64,000 nucleotides of DNA from an uncultured Oscillospiraceae bacterium (GTDB lineage Bacteria > Bacillota > Clostridia > Oscillospirales > Oscillospiraceae). Position numbers and translations under genes: made by a program. The stretch spans positions 62,001 to 126,000 of the forward strand of contig CAKULE010000002.1 of assembly GCA_934667095.1 (NCBI GenBank). Direction: 5' to 3'. The notes beneath the pieces were generated by a model. The model saw only the letters and a list, made by a program, of their open reading frames with translations, did not search any database and had not been told where the DNA came from. Of this stretch, positions 39,745-47,665 are shown piece by piece (position 1 is the first letter of the stretch; each line of letters starts with the position of its first letter).

Positions 39745-40791
39745 TTAAATGCCCAGCAGCTGGCAGGCAGCCAAAGCGGCGGCGGCCTCTACCACCGGCA
39801 CCGCCCGGGGCACCACACAGGGGTCGTGCCGGCCGGTGAGCTCCAGCTCTGCATTCTCGCCGGTCTTCATGTTCACAGTGAACTGTCGCCGGCCGATGGA
39901 GGGGGTTGGGCGGAAGGTCGCCTCGAAAAACAGGGGCATCCCGTTGGTGATGCCGCCGTTGATGCCCCCGGCGCAGTTCTGCTCCGCCTTGACGGAGCCG
40001 TCGTCGTCCACATAGAGGGGGTCGTTGGCCTCGCTGCCCCGCATGAGGGAAAAGGCCGTCCCCGCGCCGAAGGCCACCGCCTTCACCGCCGGCACTGCAA
40101 ACAGGTACTGGGAGAAGATGCCCTCGGCGTTCTCCCCGAAATCAGGGCTGCCCAGCCCCGCGGGCAGACCGAAGACGGCGCACTCCACCGCGCCGCCCAC
40201 GGAGTCCAGTTCCTCCTTTGCGTCCAGAATGGCCTGCCGCATCCGCTCCCCGGCCTCGTCGTCGATCACCGGGAACTCCTTGCGGGACGCAGCGTACAGC
40301 TCCTCCATGGTGTCCCAGCAGCCGTCGCTCTCGCCATAAATGGAACTGATGTGGGCGCAGACGGTAACGCCCCGGGCGGCCAGCAGCTGCCTGGCCACCG
40401 CCCCGGCAAACACCAGCGGGGCCGTCAGCCGGCCGGAGAAGTGCCCGCCACCCCGGTAGTCGTTGCAGCCATCGTAGCGCACGTGGGCGGCGTAGTCCGC
40501 ATGGCCCGGCCGGGCCACGTCCTTCACCGCGGTGTAGTCTGCCGAACGGGTGTCAGTATTGCGGATCATGGCACACAGGGGCGCGCCGGTGGTCTTGCCC
40601 TCGAACAGGCCGGAGAGGATCTCCGGCTCGTCCGCCTCCTTCCGGGCGGTGGACAGGGCGTTTTTGCCCGGGACCCGCCGGGCCAGCTCCGCCCGGACGG
40701 CATCCAGATCCAGCTTCAGCCCCGCGGGCACGCCGGTGAGCACCACACCGATGGCCGGACCGTGGGATTCCCCAAAAATCGTATATTTCAT
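39745..40791 (-). CDS. aroC: Chorismate synthase
   Basis: AroC (348 aa) makes chorismate from EPSP using reduced FMN. The signatures GESHGPAIGVVLTGVPAG, the RPGHADY segment with HVRYDGCNDYRGGGHFSGR (outline) and RPTPSIGRRQ are present. The length is near that of short clostridial forms. The ATG overlaps the stop of the GNAT remnant (ATGA), and that coupling may explain why the remnant frame is kept open. Confidence 0.96.
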   Translation of the reverse strand: MKYTIFGESHGPAIGVVLTGVPAGLKLDLDAVRAELARRVPGKNALSTARKEADEPEILSGLFEGKTTGAPLCAMIRNTDTRSADYTAVKDVARPGHADYAAHVRYDGCNDYRGGGHFSGRLTAPLVFAGAVARQLLAARGVTVCAHISSIYGESDGCWDTMEELYAASRKEFPVIDDEAGERMRQAILDAKEELDSVGGAVECAVFGLPAGLGSPDFGENAEGIFSQYLFAVPAVKAVAFGAGTAFSLMRGSEANDPLYVDDDGSVKAEQNCAGGINGGITNGMPLFFEATFRPTPSIGRRQFTVNMKTGENAELELTGRHDPCVVPRAVPVVEAAAALAACQLLGI

Positions 40792-41003
40792 CGTATCTCC
40801 TCCTCCGGCAATTCCAGCCTCATCCTGATGAGGGGAATGCCGTCTTCCAAAAACTCCTCCGATACCTGCCGGAAGCCCGCTTTTTCATAGAGCCCCCGGG
40901 CACAGGTCTGCGCCTCCACCGCAAAAACATCCACCCGAAGCCGCAGGATGTCGTACAGCTCGTCTGCCGTCAGCTTCTGAAATCGCTTGACCACCGGCTC
41001 CAT
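40788..41003 (-). pseudogene. Internally deleted GNAT acetyltransferase (ElaA-like)
   Basis: The 71-aa frame joins the N-terminus of an ElaA-type GNAT (VKRFQKLTADELYDILRLRVDVFAVE) directly to its C-terminus (GLYEKAGFRQVSEEFLEDGIPLIRM). About 80 central residues, including the acetyl-CoA-binding motif A, are missing with the frame preserved. It cannot be an active acetyltransferase. It starts 8 bp after aroA and its stop overlaps the aroC start, so it now acts at most as a translational bridge. Confidence 0.75.
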
Positions 41004-41011
41004 CTCGAACC

Positions 41012-42244
41012 TCACTCCTCTGTGCAGACGAACTGCCCGCCAAGGCTCCGGTAATCCTCCCAGAAGCCGGGGTAGGACTTGCTGACGCACTCCGCCCCCA
41101 ACAGGGTCACGGGGCCGTCCGCCCGGGTGGCCGCCACCGCAGCCATCATGGCGATGCGGTGGTCGCCGCAGCAGTCGATGGTCACACTTCCCTTCAGTGT
41201 CCCGACCCCTGCGAGGGCAACGCCGTCGGTAAACTGCTCCACCTCTACGCCGAGGGCCGTCAAAGCCTTGCTGACGGCGGCGATGCGGTCACTCTCCTTC
41301 ATACGCAGGCGGGCGCCGCCGCCGATGTGGGTAGTCTTTCCCGCCCGCAGGGCCCCCAGCAGGGCCAGCGCCGGGAACAGATCCGGGCACTGGCTCACGT
41401 CCAGCACCACGTCGCCCTCCGCGCTGCACAGCTCCATATAATAGGGCACGATGCGGGTGTCCCCCTGCAGGGAGAAGGGATTGAGCCCACCCACAAGGAT
41501 GTCGTTCCCCAGCCCGTGGGCGGCGTAGAAGAAGGCCGCCTGCGACCAGTCTGCCTCGATGGTCTTCCGGAAGGGGCGGTAGGTCTGGCCCCCGGGAATG
41601 TGCCCCGCCTGCGTGAGCACCCCGGCATCGGCCATGGCCTCCCGTGTCATCTCCACGTAGTCGCCGGACTCCAGCTCCGAGGTGAGCACGATGTCGGAAT
41701 CCCCCCGCAGCAGGGGCAGGGCGAACATCAGCCCGGTGAAGAACTGGCTGGACACGTTGCCCGGCAGGCGGTAGACCCCCGGCTCCAGCAGGCCGCGGAC
41801 GGTGAGGGTGTCTCCCTTCTGCTCGTAAAAGACGCCCTTCTCGTCAAAGAGGTCGAAATAGGGCTTCAGGGGGCGCTCCATCAGCCGGCCATGGCCGGTG
41901 AACACCCCTCCGGCCCGGACGGCCAGCGCCACCGGAATGAGGAAGCGCAAAGTGGAGCCCGACTCGCCGCAGTCCATCCGGGGGATGGCCATGCGCCGCA
42001 TGGGGGACATCTGGCTGGCGCCCATGCCGGTGACCGTGAGGGTGGTCCCCTCCCAGTCAAACTGGGCCCCCAGCTCCTCCAGACAGGCCACGGTGGCGTC
42101 CACATCGGCGCAGCGGCCCACGTTGGACAGCACACTCACCCCGTCGGCCAGCGCCGCGGCGATGATGCATCGGTGGGCCTGAGACTTGGAGGGCGGCGGG
42201 GTGATCTGCCCCTGCAATCGGGTGGGGGTGATGGTGATATTCAT
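41012..42244 (-). CDS. aroA: 3-phosphoshikimate 1-carboxyvinyltransferase (EPSP synthase)
   Basis: AroA (410 aa) joins shikimate-3-phosphate and PEP. The N-terminal PPPSKSQAHRCIIAAALADG, then DCGESGSTLRFLIPVAL, and RMKESDRIAAVSKAL and DHRIAMMAAVAA are all present. The GESGST stretch (in place of the GNAGTA region of E. coli) marks a class II-like, often glyphosate-tolerant variant, judged only by motif. The ATG at 42244 is seven bases after AAAGGAG; one two codons earlier is too close. Confidence 0.95.
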   Translation of the reverse strand: MNITITPTRLQGQITPPPSKSQAHRCIIAAALADGVSVLSNVGRCADVDATVACLEELGAQFDWEGTTLTVTGMGASQMSPMRRMAIPRMDCGESGSTLRFLIPVALAVRAGGVFTGHGRLMERPLKPYFDLFDEKGVFYEQKGDTLTVRGLLEPGVYRLPGNVSSQFFTGLMFALPLLRGDSDIVLTSELESGDYVEMTREAMADAGVLTQAGHIPGGQTYRPFRKTIEADWSQAAFFYAAHGLGNDILVGGLNPFSLQGDTRIVPYYMELCSAEGDVVLDVSQCPDLFPALALLGALRAGKTTHIGGGARLRMKESDRIAAVSKALTALGVEVEQFTDGVALAGVGTLKGSVTIDCCGDHRIAMMAAVAATRADGPVTLLGAECVSKSYPGFWEDYRSLGGQFVCTEE

Positions 42245-42280
42245 GGTCATTCTCCTTTGCTGATCTTCTCGTCCGTGCCC

Positions 42281-43366
42281 TCAATTACCGCCGGATACCG
42301 CTCTCAGGCTCTCCAGCACAGCTTCTTTTTCCATCTTCACGGGGACAGCATGACCCATTTCCTCTAGAAAAATCATGGTGATATGGTCCCCGGCGCTCTT
42401 TTTGTCCAGCCCCACGGCCTGAACGATGCTCTCCCAGCCGCAGTCGATCTGGGTGGGCAGGCCGAAGGCCTCCAGCAGGTCGATGAGGGTCTGGATGCCG
42501 TCGTCTTCCCTGCTGATGCCGAGGCCGAGGCCCAGCCGGGCGGCGCACACCATGCCCGCCGCCACCGCCTGCCCGTGGGTCCACTTCTCGTAGTGCCCCG
42601 CCAGCTCATAGGCGTGCCCCACGGTGTGGCCGAAGTTCAGGATCATCCGCAGGCCGGTGTCCCGCTCGTCCTGAACGACTACATCCCGTTTTATTTTGCA
42701 GCAGGTATACAGAACGGGTTCAATTTCCGCCATGACCGCCTGCCGGGAAGGCCGCTCCGCCAGAAAATCGAAGAATCCCCGGTCGGCGATGCAGCCATAT
42801 TTGATGACCTCTGCCATGCCGTCGGCAAAGGTGCGGTCGGGCAGGGTCTCCAGCACAGCCGGGTCCATCAGCACCAGCTTGGGCTGCCAGAAGGCGCCGG
42901 CCAGATTCTTCCCGTGGTCCAGATCAATGGCCACCTTTCCCCCCACGGAGGAATCCACCTGCGCCAGCAGGGTGGTCGGGATCTGCACGAAGTCCACCCC
43001 CCGCAGCAGGGTGGCGGCGGCAAAGCCAGCCAGATCCCCCACCACGCCGCCGCCCAAGGCGGCGACGGCATCGGTGCGGGTGAGGCCCGCCTCCATCATG
43101 TCCTCCCACAGCTGGGCCAGCTGGGCAGCATTTTTTGACCGCTCTCCGGCGGGGATGACCCTGGCCGCCACAGCGAAGCCCGCGGCGGTCAGGCTGCCCT
43201 CCACCCGGGCAAGGTACAGGGGGGCCACGGTGCTGTCCGTCACCACAAAGACCCGCTCCGCCCGGGGCAGGACCGCCCGGAGGCGCTCCCCCACCCGGTC
43301 CAGCAGACCGCTCTCGATCAGAATGTCATACTCCCGCCCGGGCAGCGGCACGTTCAGGCTCGTCAT
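42281..43366 (-). CDS. aroB: 3-dehydroquinate synthase
   Basis: AroB (361 aa) cyclises DAHP using NAD+ and a divalent metal. The NAD site GGGVVGDLAGFAAAT, the metal-binding LNFGHTVGHAYE and the catalytic QVDSSVGGKVAID are present. The start at 43366 follows AAAGGAG. The 35 in-frame codons upstream overlap aroF and are not coding. It lies 11 bp after aroF. Confidence 0.96.
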   Translation of the reverse strand: MTSLNVPLPGREYDILIESGLLDRVGERLRAVLPRAERVFVVTDSTVAPLYLARVEGSLTAAGFAVAARVIPAGERSKNAAQLAQLWEDMMEAGLTRTDAVAALGGGVVGDLAGFAAATLLRGVDFVQIPTTLLAQVDSSVGGKVAIDLDHGKNLAGAFWQPKLVLMDPAVLETLPDRTFADGMAEVIKYGCIADRGFFDFLAERPSRQAVMAEIEPVLYTCCKIKRDVVVQDERDTGLRMILNFGHTVGHAYELAGHYEKWTHGQAVAAGMVCAARLGLGLGISREDDGIQTLIDLLEAFGLPTQIDCGWESIVQAVGLDKKSAGDHITMIFLEEMGHAVPVKMEKEAVLESLRAVSGGN

Positions 43367-43377
43367 AGGCCGCTCCT

Positions 43378-44394
43378 TTACAGGGACTTGCCCATCAGCT
43401 CCACCAGAGGCGCCAGCCGCCCCATGAGGTGGCTGAACTTCTCCGGCGTAAGGGACTGCTGACCGTCGCACTTGGCGTGGGGGGGATCGTTGTGGACCTC
43501 GATCATCAGGCCGTCGGCCCCCACGGCGCAGGCTGCCATGGCCAGCGGCTCCACCATGCGGTACATACCCGCCGCGTGGGAGGGGTCCACGATGATGGGC
43601 AGGTGGCTCATCTCCCGGATGGCGGGGATGGCGGACAGGTCCAGCGTGTTGCGGGTGTAGGTCTCGAAGGTGCGCACCCCCCGCTCACAGAGGATGACGT
43701 TCTCGTTGCCCGCGGCCATGATGTACTCAGCGGACATGATCCACTCCTCGTAGGTGTTGGCAAGGCCCCGCTTCAGCAGGATGGGCTTGGACATCTTGCC
43801 CACTTCCTTCAGCAGGTCGAAGTTCTGCATGTTCCGGGCACCGATCTGCACCAGATCCACTGTCTCCTCAAAGAGCTGACAGTACTTAGGGCTCATCAGC
43901 TCGGTGACCACGGGCAGACCGGTAGCCTTCTTGGCCTCCAGCAGCAGCTCCAGCCCGTCCACGCCCATGCCCTGGAAGGAGTAAGGGGAGGTGCGGGGCT
44001 TGAACGCGCCGCCCCGGAGCAGCTTGGCCCCGGCGGCCTTCACATCCTCGGCAATTCCGGTGAGCTGCTCCCGGCTCTCCACCGAGCAGGGCCCGGCGAT
44101 GACCGTAAAGGTCCCGCCGCCCACCTTGACGCCGCCCACGTCCACCACGGTATCCTCCGGGTGGAACTTGCGGTTGGCCTTCTTATAGGGCTCCTGTACC
44201 CGCATGACCCGCTCCACGTCGGCGTTGAGGGACAGCTTGTCCATATCGATGTGGGTGGTATCCCCCACCAGCCCGAGGATGGAGCAGCCCACGCCGTTGG
44301 TGACGCCCACCTTCACGCTGTACTCGTGCTCCAGCTGGGCGGCAAGGGTCTGTATCTTTCCCAGCTCCGTGCCGGGCTTCATGACGATGACCAT
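43378..44394 (-). CDS. aroF: 3-deoxy-7-phosphoheptulonate synthase, type I-beta with N-terminal ACT-like domain
   Basis: This 338-aa DAHP synthase catalyses the entry step of the shikimate pathway. An N-terminal ferredoxin/ACT-like domain (about 1-85, MVIVMKPGTELGKIQTLAAQ) precedes the barrel, with AGPCSVESREQL, LRGGAFKPRTSPYSFQGMG, LLKRGL and DPSHAAGM. The architecture is like the Thermotoga maritima enzyme, in which the N-domain gives feedback inhibition by Tyr/Phe. It is the first structural gene of the operon, behind an attenuator-like leader. Confidence 0.96.
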   Translation of the reverse strand: MVIVMKPGTELGKIQTLAAQLEHEYSVKVGVTNGVGCSILGLVGDTTHIDMDKLSLNADVERVMRVQEPYKKANRKFHPEDTVVDVGGVKVGGGTFTVIAGPCSVESREQLTGIAEDVKAAGAKLLRGGAFKPRTSPYSFQGMGVDGLELLLEAKKATGLPVVTELMSPKYCQLFEETVDLVQIGARNMQNFDLLKEVGKMSKPILLKRGLANTYEEWIMSAEYIMAAGNENVILCERGVRTFETYTRNTLDLSAIPAIREMSHLPIIVDPSHAAGMYRMVEPLAMAACAVGADGLMIEVHNDPPHAKCDGQQSLTPEKFSHLMGRLAPLVELMGKSL

Positions 44395-44413
44395 GATCCT
44401 TTCATCCTTTCCA

Positions 44414-44455
44414 GATAAAAAATAAATGCCCATTGACATTGGCGTGTCAATGAGC
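44414..44455 (-). terminator. Terminator/attenuator in the aro operon leader
   Basis: The 11-bp stem GCTCATTGACA/TGTCAATGGGC (44445-44455 with 44428-44438, one T-G pair) has a six-base loop. It is followed on the minus strand by ATTTATTTTTTATC. It lies between the leader peptide and aroF, where a terminator would normally make no sense unless it is conditional. Confidence 0.85.
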
Positions 44456-44478
44456 ATCTGCGATCGGCCTGACTGACT

Positions 44479-44496
44479 GCCCCGGTCCTCCGGGGC
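44479..44496 (-). promoter_or_regulatory. Second hairpin in the aro leader
   Basis: GCCCCGG pairs with CCGGGGC around a four-base loop, seven bases past the leader peptide's stop codon. It could be the pause or protector structure of an attenuator. Confidence 0.5.
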
Positions 44497-44502
44497 TCCC
44501 TT

Positions 44503-44598
44503 TCACACCCGCTGCCGCTCCACGCCAAAAACGCCGGCCCCGATAAATCGGGCCCAGCCATAGGACAGGCTAAAGCTGCGGATGTGCTCGGATGTCAT
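44503..44598 (-). CDS. Aromatic-rich leader peptide of the aro operon
   Basis: The 31-codon frame begins MTSEHIRSFSLSYGWARFIG and contains Phe9, Tyr13, Trp15, Phe18 and Phe24. The ATG is preceded by GAGG at eight bases. Codons 15 to 21 lie in an RNA hairpin (CCCGA-ttta-TCGGG core, 44539-44552). A terminator follows before aroF. Peptide, hairpins and terminator together have the layout of an enterobacterial trp or phe attenuator, but with all three aromatic amino acids. I know of no annotated counterpart in this lineage. Confidence 0.65.
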   Translation of the reverse strand: MTSEHIRSFSLSYGWARFIGAGVFGVERQRV

Positions 44599-44628
44599 TT
44601 CTGCCGCCTCGCTTCAAAAGATAGTGAC

Positions 44629-44657
44629 AGTATACCCTGCCGCGGGCGGAATTGCAA
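44629..44657 (-). promoter_or_regulatory. Sigma-A promoter of the aro operon
   Basis: On the minus strand, TTGCAA (44652-44657) and TATACT (44629-44634) are 17 bp apart. Transcription would start about 24 nt before the leader peptide. Confidence 0.8.
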
Positions 44658-44690
44658 GCATTTTTTCGCGCCGCCGCAGAGGGGTCCACC

Positions 44691-44719
44691 TTGACAATCC
44701 CGCGGCAAAACAGTAACAT
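44691..44719 (+). promoter_or_regulatory. Sigma-A promoter of cinA
   Basis: TTGACA (44691-44696) and TAACAT (44714-44719) are 17 bp apart. Confidence 0.65.
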
Positions 44720-44751
44720 AATAAGATAGATGTCATAAGGAGGGGATGGCC

Positions 44752-46017
44752 ATGAGCCATACTGTGGAACTGCTGGCCGTGGGCACTGAACTGCTGCTGG
44801 GCGGCACGGTCAATACCGACGCCCGGGACCTGTCCCGGGAGCTGTCCGCGCTGGGCCTGAACGTCTACTATCACTCGGTGGTGGGGGACAATCCGGAGCG
44901 GCTGGCCGCCGCGGTGGCACTGGCCAAGAGCCGGGCGGACGTGCTGATCACCACCGGCGGCCTCGGCCCCACCTGCGACGACCTGACCAAGGAGGTCGTG
45001 GCGGCGGCTTACGGCCGCAGGCTGGAGTTCCACCCGGAATTTGCCGACGCCATCCGGGCCTATTTCGCCTGCTCCCACCGGAGCATGCCGGACAACAACC
45101 TCCAGCAGGCGTGGCTGCCGGAGCGCTGCACCGTGCTGGAAAACCGCTGGGGCACTGCCCCCGGCTGCGCCTTCCGGGAGGGGGACCGCTACGTAGTCAT
45201 GCTCCCCGGCCCGCCCAGCGAGTGCATCCCCATGTTCCGGGAAGAGGCCGCCCCGTGGCTGCTGGGCCTCAGCGAGGGGGTCATCCGCTCCCGCACACTA
45301 CGGGTCTTCGGCGCGGGGGAGTCCCAGGTGGAGAGCCTGCTGCGGGAGCGCATGAACGCCCTTGTCAACCCCACGCTGGCCCCCTACGCCAAGGAGGGCG
45401 AGATGGAGCTGCGCATCACCGCCAAGGCAGCCTCCGTCCCGGAGGCAGATGCCCTCATCGCCCCGGTAGAGGCGGAGGTCCGCGCCGCCCTCGGAGATCT
45501 GATCTACGGGACGGACGTGCCCTCGCTGGAGGCGGTGGCCCTCGCCGGGCTGAAGGAGCGGGGCCTCACGCTGGGCACCGCCGAGAGCTGCACCGGCGGG
45601 CTCATCGCCAAGCGCATCACCGATCTGCCCGGGGCGTCCTGCGCGCTCCGCGGCGGCATCGTCAGCTACACCAATGAAGTGAAGGAAGGCGTGCTGGGCG
45701 TACCCCATGACCTGCTGGAGGCACAGGGTGCCGTGTGCGCCGACGCGGCCCAGGCCATGGCTCAGGGGGCCCGGCGGGTGCTGGGCTGCGATCTGGCCGT
45801 GTCCGCCACCGGTGTGGCCGGCCCGGACAGCGACGACCGGGGCAACCCCGTGGGGCTGGTGTACGTGGCTCTGGCCGATGAGGAGCGCTGCTGGGTGCGG
45901 GAGCTCCATCTGGGCGGCGCCCGGGCCCGGCGGGACCGGGTGCGCACCCTCGCCGCCAACCACGCACTGGACATGATCCGCCGCTGGCTGGCGGGGCTTG
46001 AGATCGAACACATCTGA
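44752..46017 (+). CDS. cinA: CinA family protein (nicotinamide-nucleotide amidase)
   Basis: CinA (421 aa) has two domains. The N-terminal COG1058/MoaB-like part (about 1-170) has LLAVGTELLLGGTVNTDA and TTGGLGPTCDDLTKE. The C-terminal PncC deamidase domain (about 260-415) has TAESCTGGLIAKRIT and GVAGPDSDDRGNPVG. It recycles NMN in the pyridine nucleotide cycle and is competence-linked in some Bacillota. The ATG at 44752 is better spaced from AAGGAGG than the one at 44746. It heads the plus-strand genes up to 48.7 kb. Confidence 0.94.
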   Translation: MSHTVELLAVGTELLLGGTVNTDARDLSRELSALGLNVYYHSVVGDNPERLAAAVALAKSRADVLITTGGLGPTCDDLTKEVVAAAYGRRLEFHPEFADAIRAYFACSHRSMPDNNLQQAWLPERCTVLENRWGTAPGCAFREGDRYVVMLPGPPSECIPMFREEAAPWLLGLSEGVIRSRTLRVFGAGESQVESLLRERMNALVNPTLAPYAKEGEMELRITAKAASVPEADALIAPVEAEVRAALGDLIYGTDVPSLEAVALAGLKERGLTLGTAESCTGGLIAKRITDLPGASCALRGGIVSYTNEVKEGVLGVPHDLLEAQGAVCADAAQAMAQGARRVLGCDLAVSATGVAGPDSDDRGNPVGLVYVALADEERCWVRELHLGGARARRDRVRTLAANHALDMIRRWLAGLEIEHI

Positions 46018-46040
46018 CAGTTCGGAGAGGAGGGACGGCC

Positions 46041-47189
46041 ATGAAGCGCCGCTGGAGAGGATTTTTCGGGATCGTGCTGTGCGCCGCGGTGCTGGCGGGC
46101 CTGCTGACCCTGCCTGCACAGGGCTCGTCGGCAGTCTACTTTATGTCGGTGAACGACAAAGTCGTCCCCATGACCGCCGCCAACATGCCCTTCACCGTGG
46201 GCAATACCCTCTACGTGCCGTACATCATGCTCTCCCCCCAGATCTCGGACGTCAATCTGGGCGTGCGGGCCCAGTACAACAGCAGCCGGCAGGTGCTCAC
46301 CGTCTCGGATGACACCCGCACCGCCGTCTTCGACCTGCAGGCCAACACCGCCTACAACGGGCAGGGCGGCGCGCTGGGCATCCGGGCCGTCATCCGGGGC
46401 TCCATGGTCTATCTGCCCGTGGCGTGGATCAGCGTGTTCTTCCCCTCCATCCGGTACAGCCTGACCCGCACCCCCTACGGCACACTGGTCCGCATCACCA
46501 ACAGCTCCGTCATCCTCACGGATGCCGAATTTCTCGACGCCGCCATGAACATGCTGCGGGACAATCTGGCCCGCTATCAGGAATCCCTGGCGCCCTCCGC
46601 TTCCCCCAGTCCTTCGCCCAGCCCGTCTCCCAGCCCTTCACCCTCTCCCAGCCCGTCCCCCTCCGTCTCCCCGTCGCCACAGGCGGCGGTGCAGCTGGCC
46701 TTCCGGGCCGGAGAGGAGACCGGGGCCGCGCTGGATGCGGTCCAGAGCCACGGCATGCAGGCCCTCTTTCTCTTTACCGTGGACCAGCTGGCGGGCTCCG
46801 CCCCCCTGCTGCGGCGGCTGGTCAGCTCCGGGCAGAGCGTCGGCCTGATCCTCACCGGGGCGGACCCGAAAACCTGCCTGACTGAACTGGAGCAGGGCCG
46901 GGCCCTGCTGGCCGCCCTCACCTGCACTGGCACGGCCATCGTCTCCGCCGGGCAGCTGACGCAGGAGGGCCAGCGCCAGCTGGAGGATGCGGGCTGCGTC
47001 CTGTGGCAGGCCACCATAAACGGCGACGGGTACACCGCCGCCGCCATCGCCGGCCGCCTCCGGCCCGAGCGCACCAACCGCGTGGAGCTCACCTGCGGCG
47101 AGGGGAGCTCCGGCCGGGTGAACGCCCTGCTGCGGCTGCTCTCCGGCGAGGAGTACCGGCTGGCCCCGGCTCTGGTCTCCACCCTTTGA
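46041..47189 (+). CDS. Secreted protein: copper amine oxidase-like N-domain, Ser-Pro linker, degenerate NodB-like domain
   Basis: The 382-aa protein has a signal peptide (about 1-30). A copper amine oxidase N-terminal-type domain follows (about 32-160, VNDKVVPMTAANMPFTVGNTLYVPY, then VYLPVAWISVFF), then a Ser-Pro repeat linker (about 188-212). Its C-terminal region is patterned like polysaccharide deacetylases: VQLAFRAGEETGAALDAV, ALFLFTVDQL and LVSSGQSVGLIL. The catalytic Asp-Asp is replaced by Arg-Ala, so deacetylase activity is unlikely. GGAGGGA precedes the ATG, 23 bp after cinA. Confidence 0.75.
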   Translation: MKRRWRGFFGIVLCAAVLAGLLTLPAQGSSAVYFMSVNDKVVPMTAANMPFTVGNTLYVPYIMLSPQISDVNLGVRAQYNSSRQVLTVSDDTRTAVFDLQANTAYNGQGGALGIRAVIRGSMVYLPVAWISVFFPSIRYSLTRTPYGTLVRITNSSVILTDAEFLDAAMNMLRDNLARYQESLAPSASPSPSPSPSPSPSPSPSPSPSVSPSPQAAVQLAFRAGEETGAALDAVQSHGMQALFLFTVDQLAGSAPLLRRLVSSGQSVGLILTGADPKTCLTELEQGRALLAALTCTGTAIVSAGQLTQEGQRQLEDAGCVLWQATINGDGYTAAAIAGRLRPERTNRVELTCGEGSSGRVNALLRLLSGEEYRLAPALVSTL

Positions 47190-47230
47190 CCTGTGTCAGC
47201 CTTCATCCTATACGGAAAGGACTGTCTTTC

Positions 47231-47665
47231 ATGTACGGACAAATTCACAAGCGTCTTGTGGTCGTTCTGGATGGGCAGGGCGGCGGCATGGGAGCCCAGC
47301 TGGTAAAGCTCCTGCTGCCCGTCCTCCCCGAGGACTGCCGCCTCATCGGCGTGGGCACCAACGCCCTGGCCACCGGCGCCCTGCTCCGGGCGGGAGTCCA
47401 TCAGGGCGCCAGCGGTGGGAACGCCGTCATCTATAACGCCGGCCGGGCGGACCTCATCCTCGGGCCCATCGGCATCATTGTGGCCAACGGCATCTGCGGC
47501 GAGGTCTCCCCCGCCATGGCCGCCGCCGTCTCCGGGGCGGATGCCAACAAGATCCTCATCCCCTCCAACCGATGCAGCGTGCGCATTCCCGGCGCAGATG
47601 ACCTGAAGCTGGACGAGCTGCTGCGTCAGGCGGTGGACATGGCCGTGCGGGAGCTGGCGCGATGA
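47231..47665 (+). CDS. DUF3842 family protein
   Basis: The 144-aa cytosolic protein reads as DUF3842: VVLDGQGGGMGAQLVKLLLP, IGVGTNALATGALLRAGV, NAVIYNAGRADLILGPIGIIVANG and ANKILIPSNRC. The GQGGGMG turn suggests a nucleotide- or phosphate-binding fold, but no function is known. The start at 47231 was chosen over upstream in-frame starts within the previous gene. Its stop overlaps the start of the kinase-domain gene (ATGA), implying a functional link. Confidence 0.86.
   Translation: MYGQIHKRLVVVLDGQGGGMGAQLVKLLLPVLPEDCRLIGVGTNALATGALLRAGVHQGASGGNAVIYNAGRADLILGPIGIIVANGICGEVSPAMAAAVSGADANKILIPSNRCSVRIPGADDLKLDELLRQAVDMAVRELAR

Noticed and set aside
44395..44600. T-box leader for aroF
   Set aside because: No AGGGTGGNACCGCG-type antiterminator sequence or stem I motif is present. 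The leader-peptide layout fits better.
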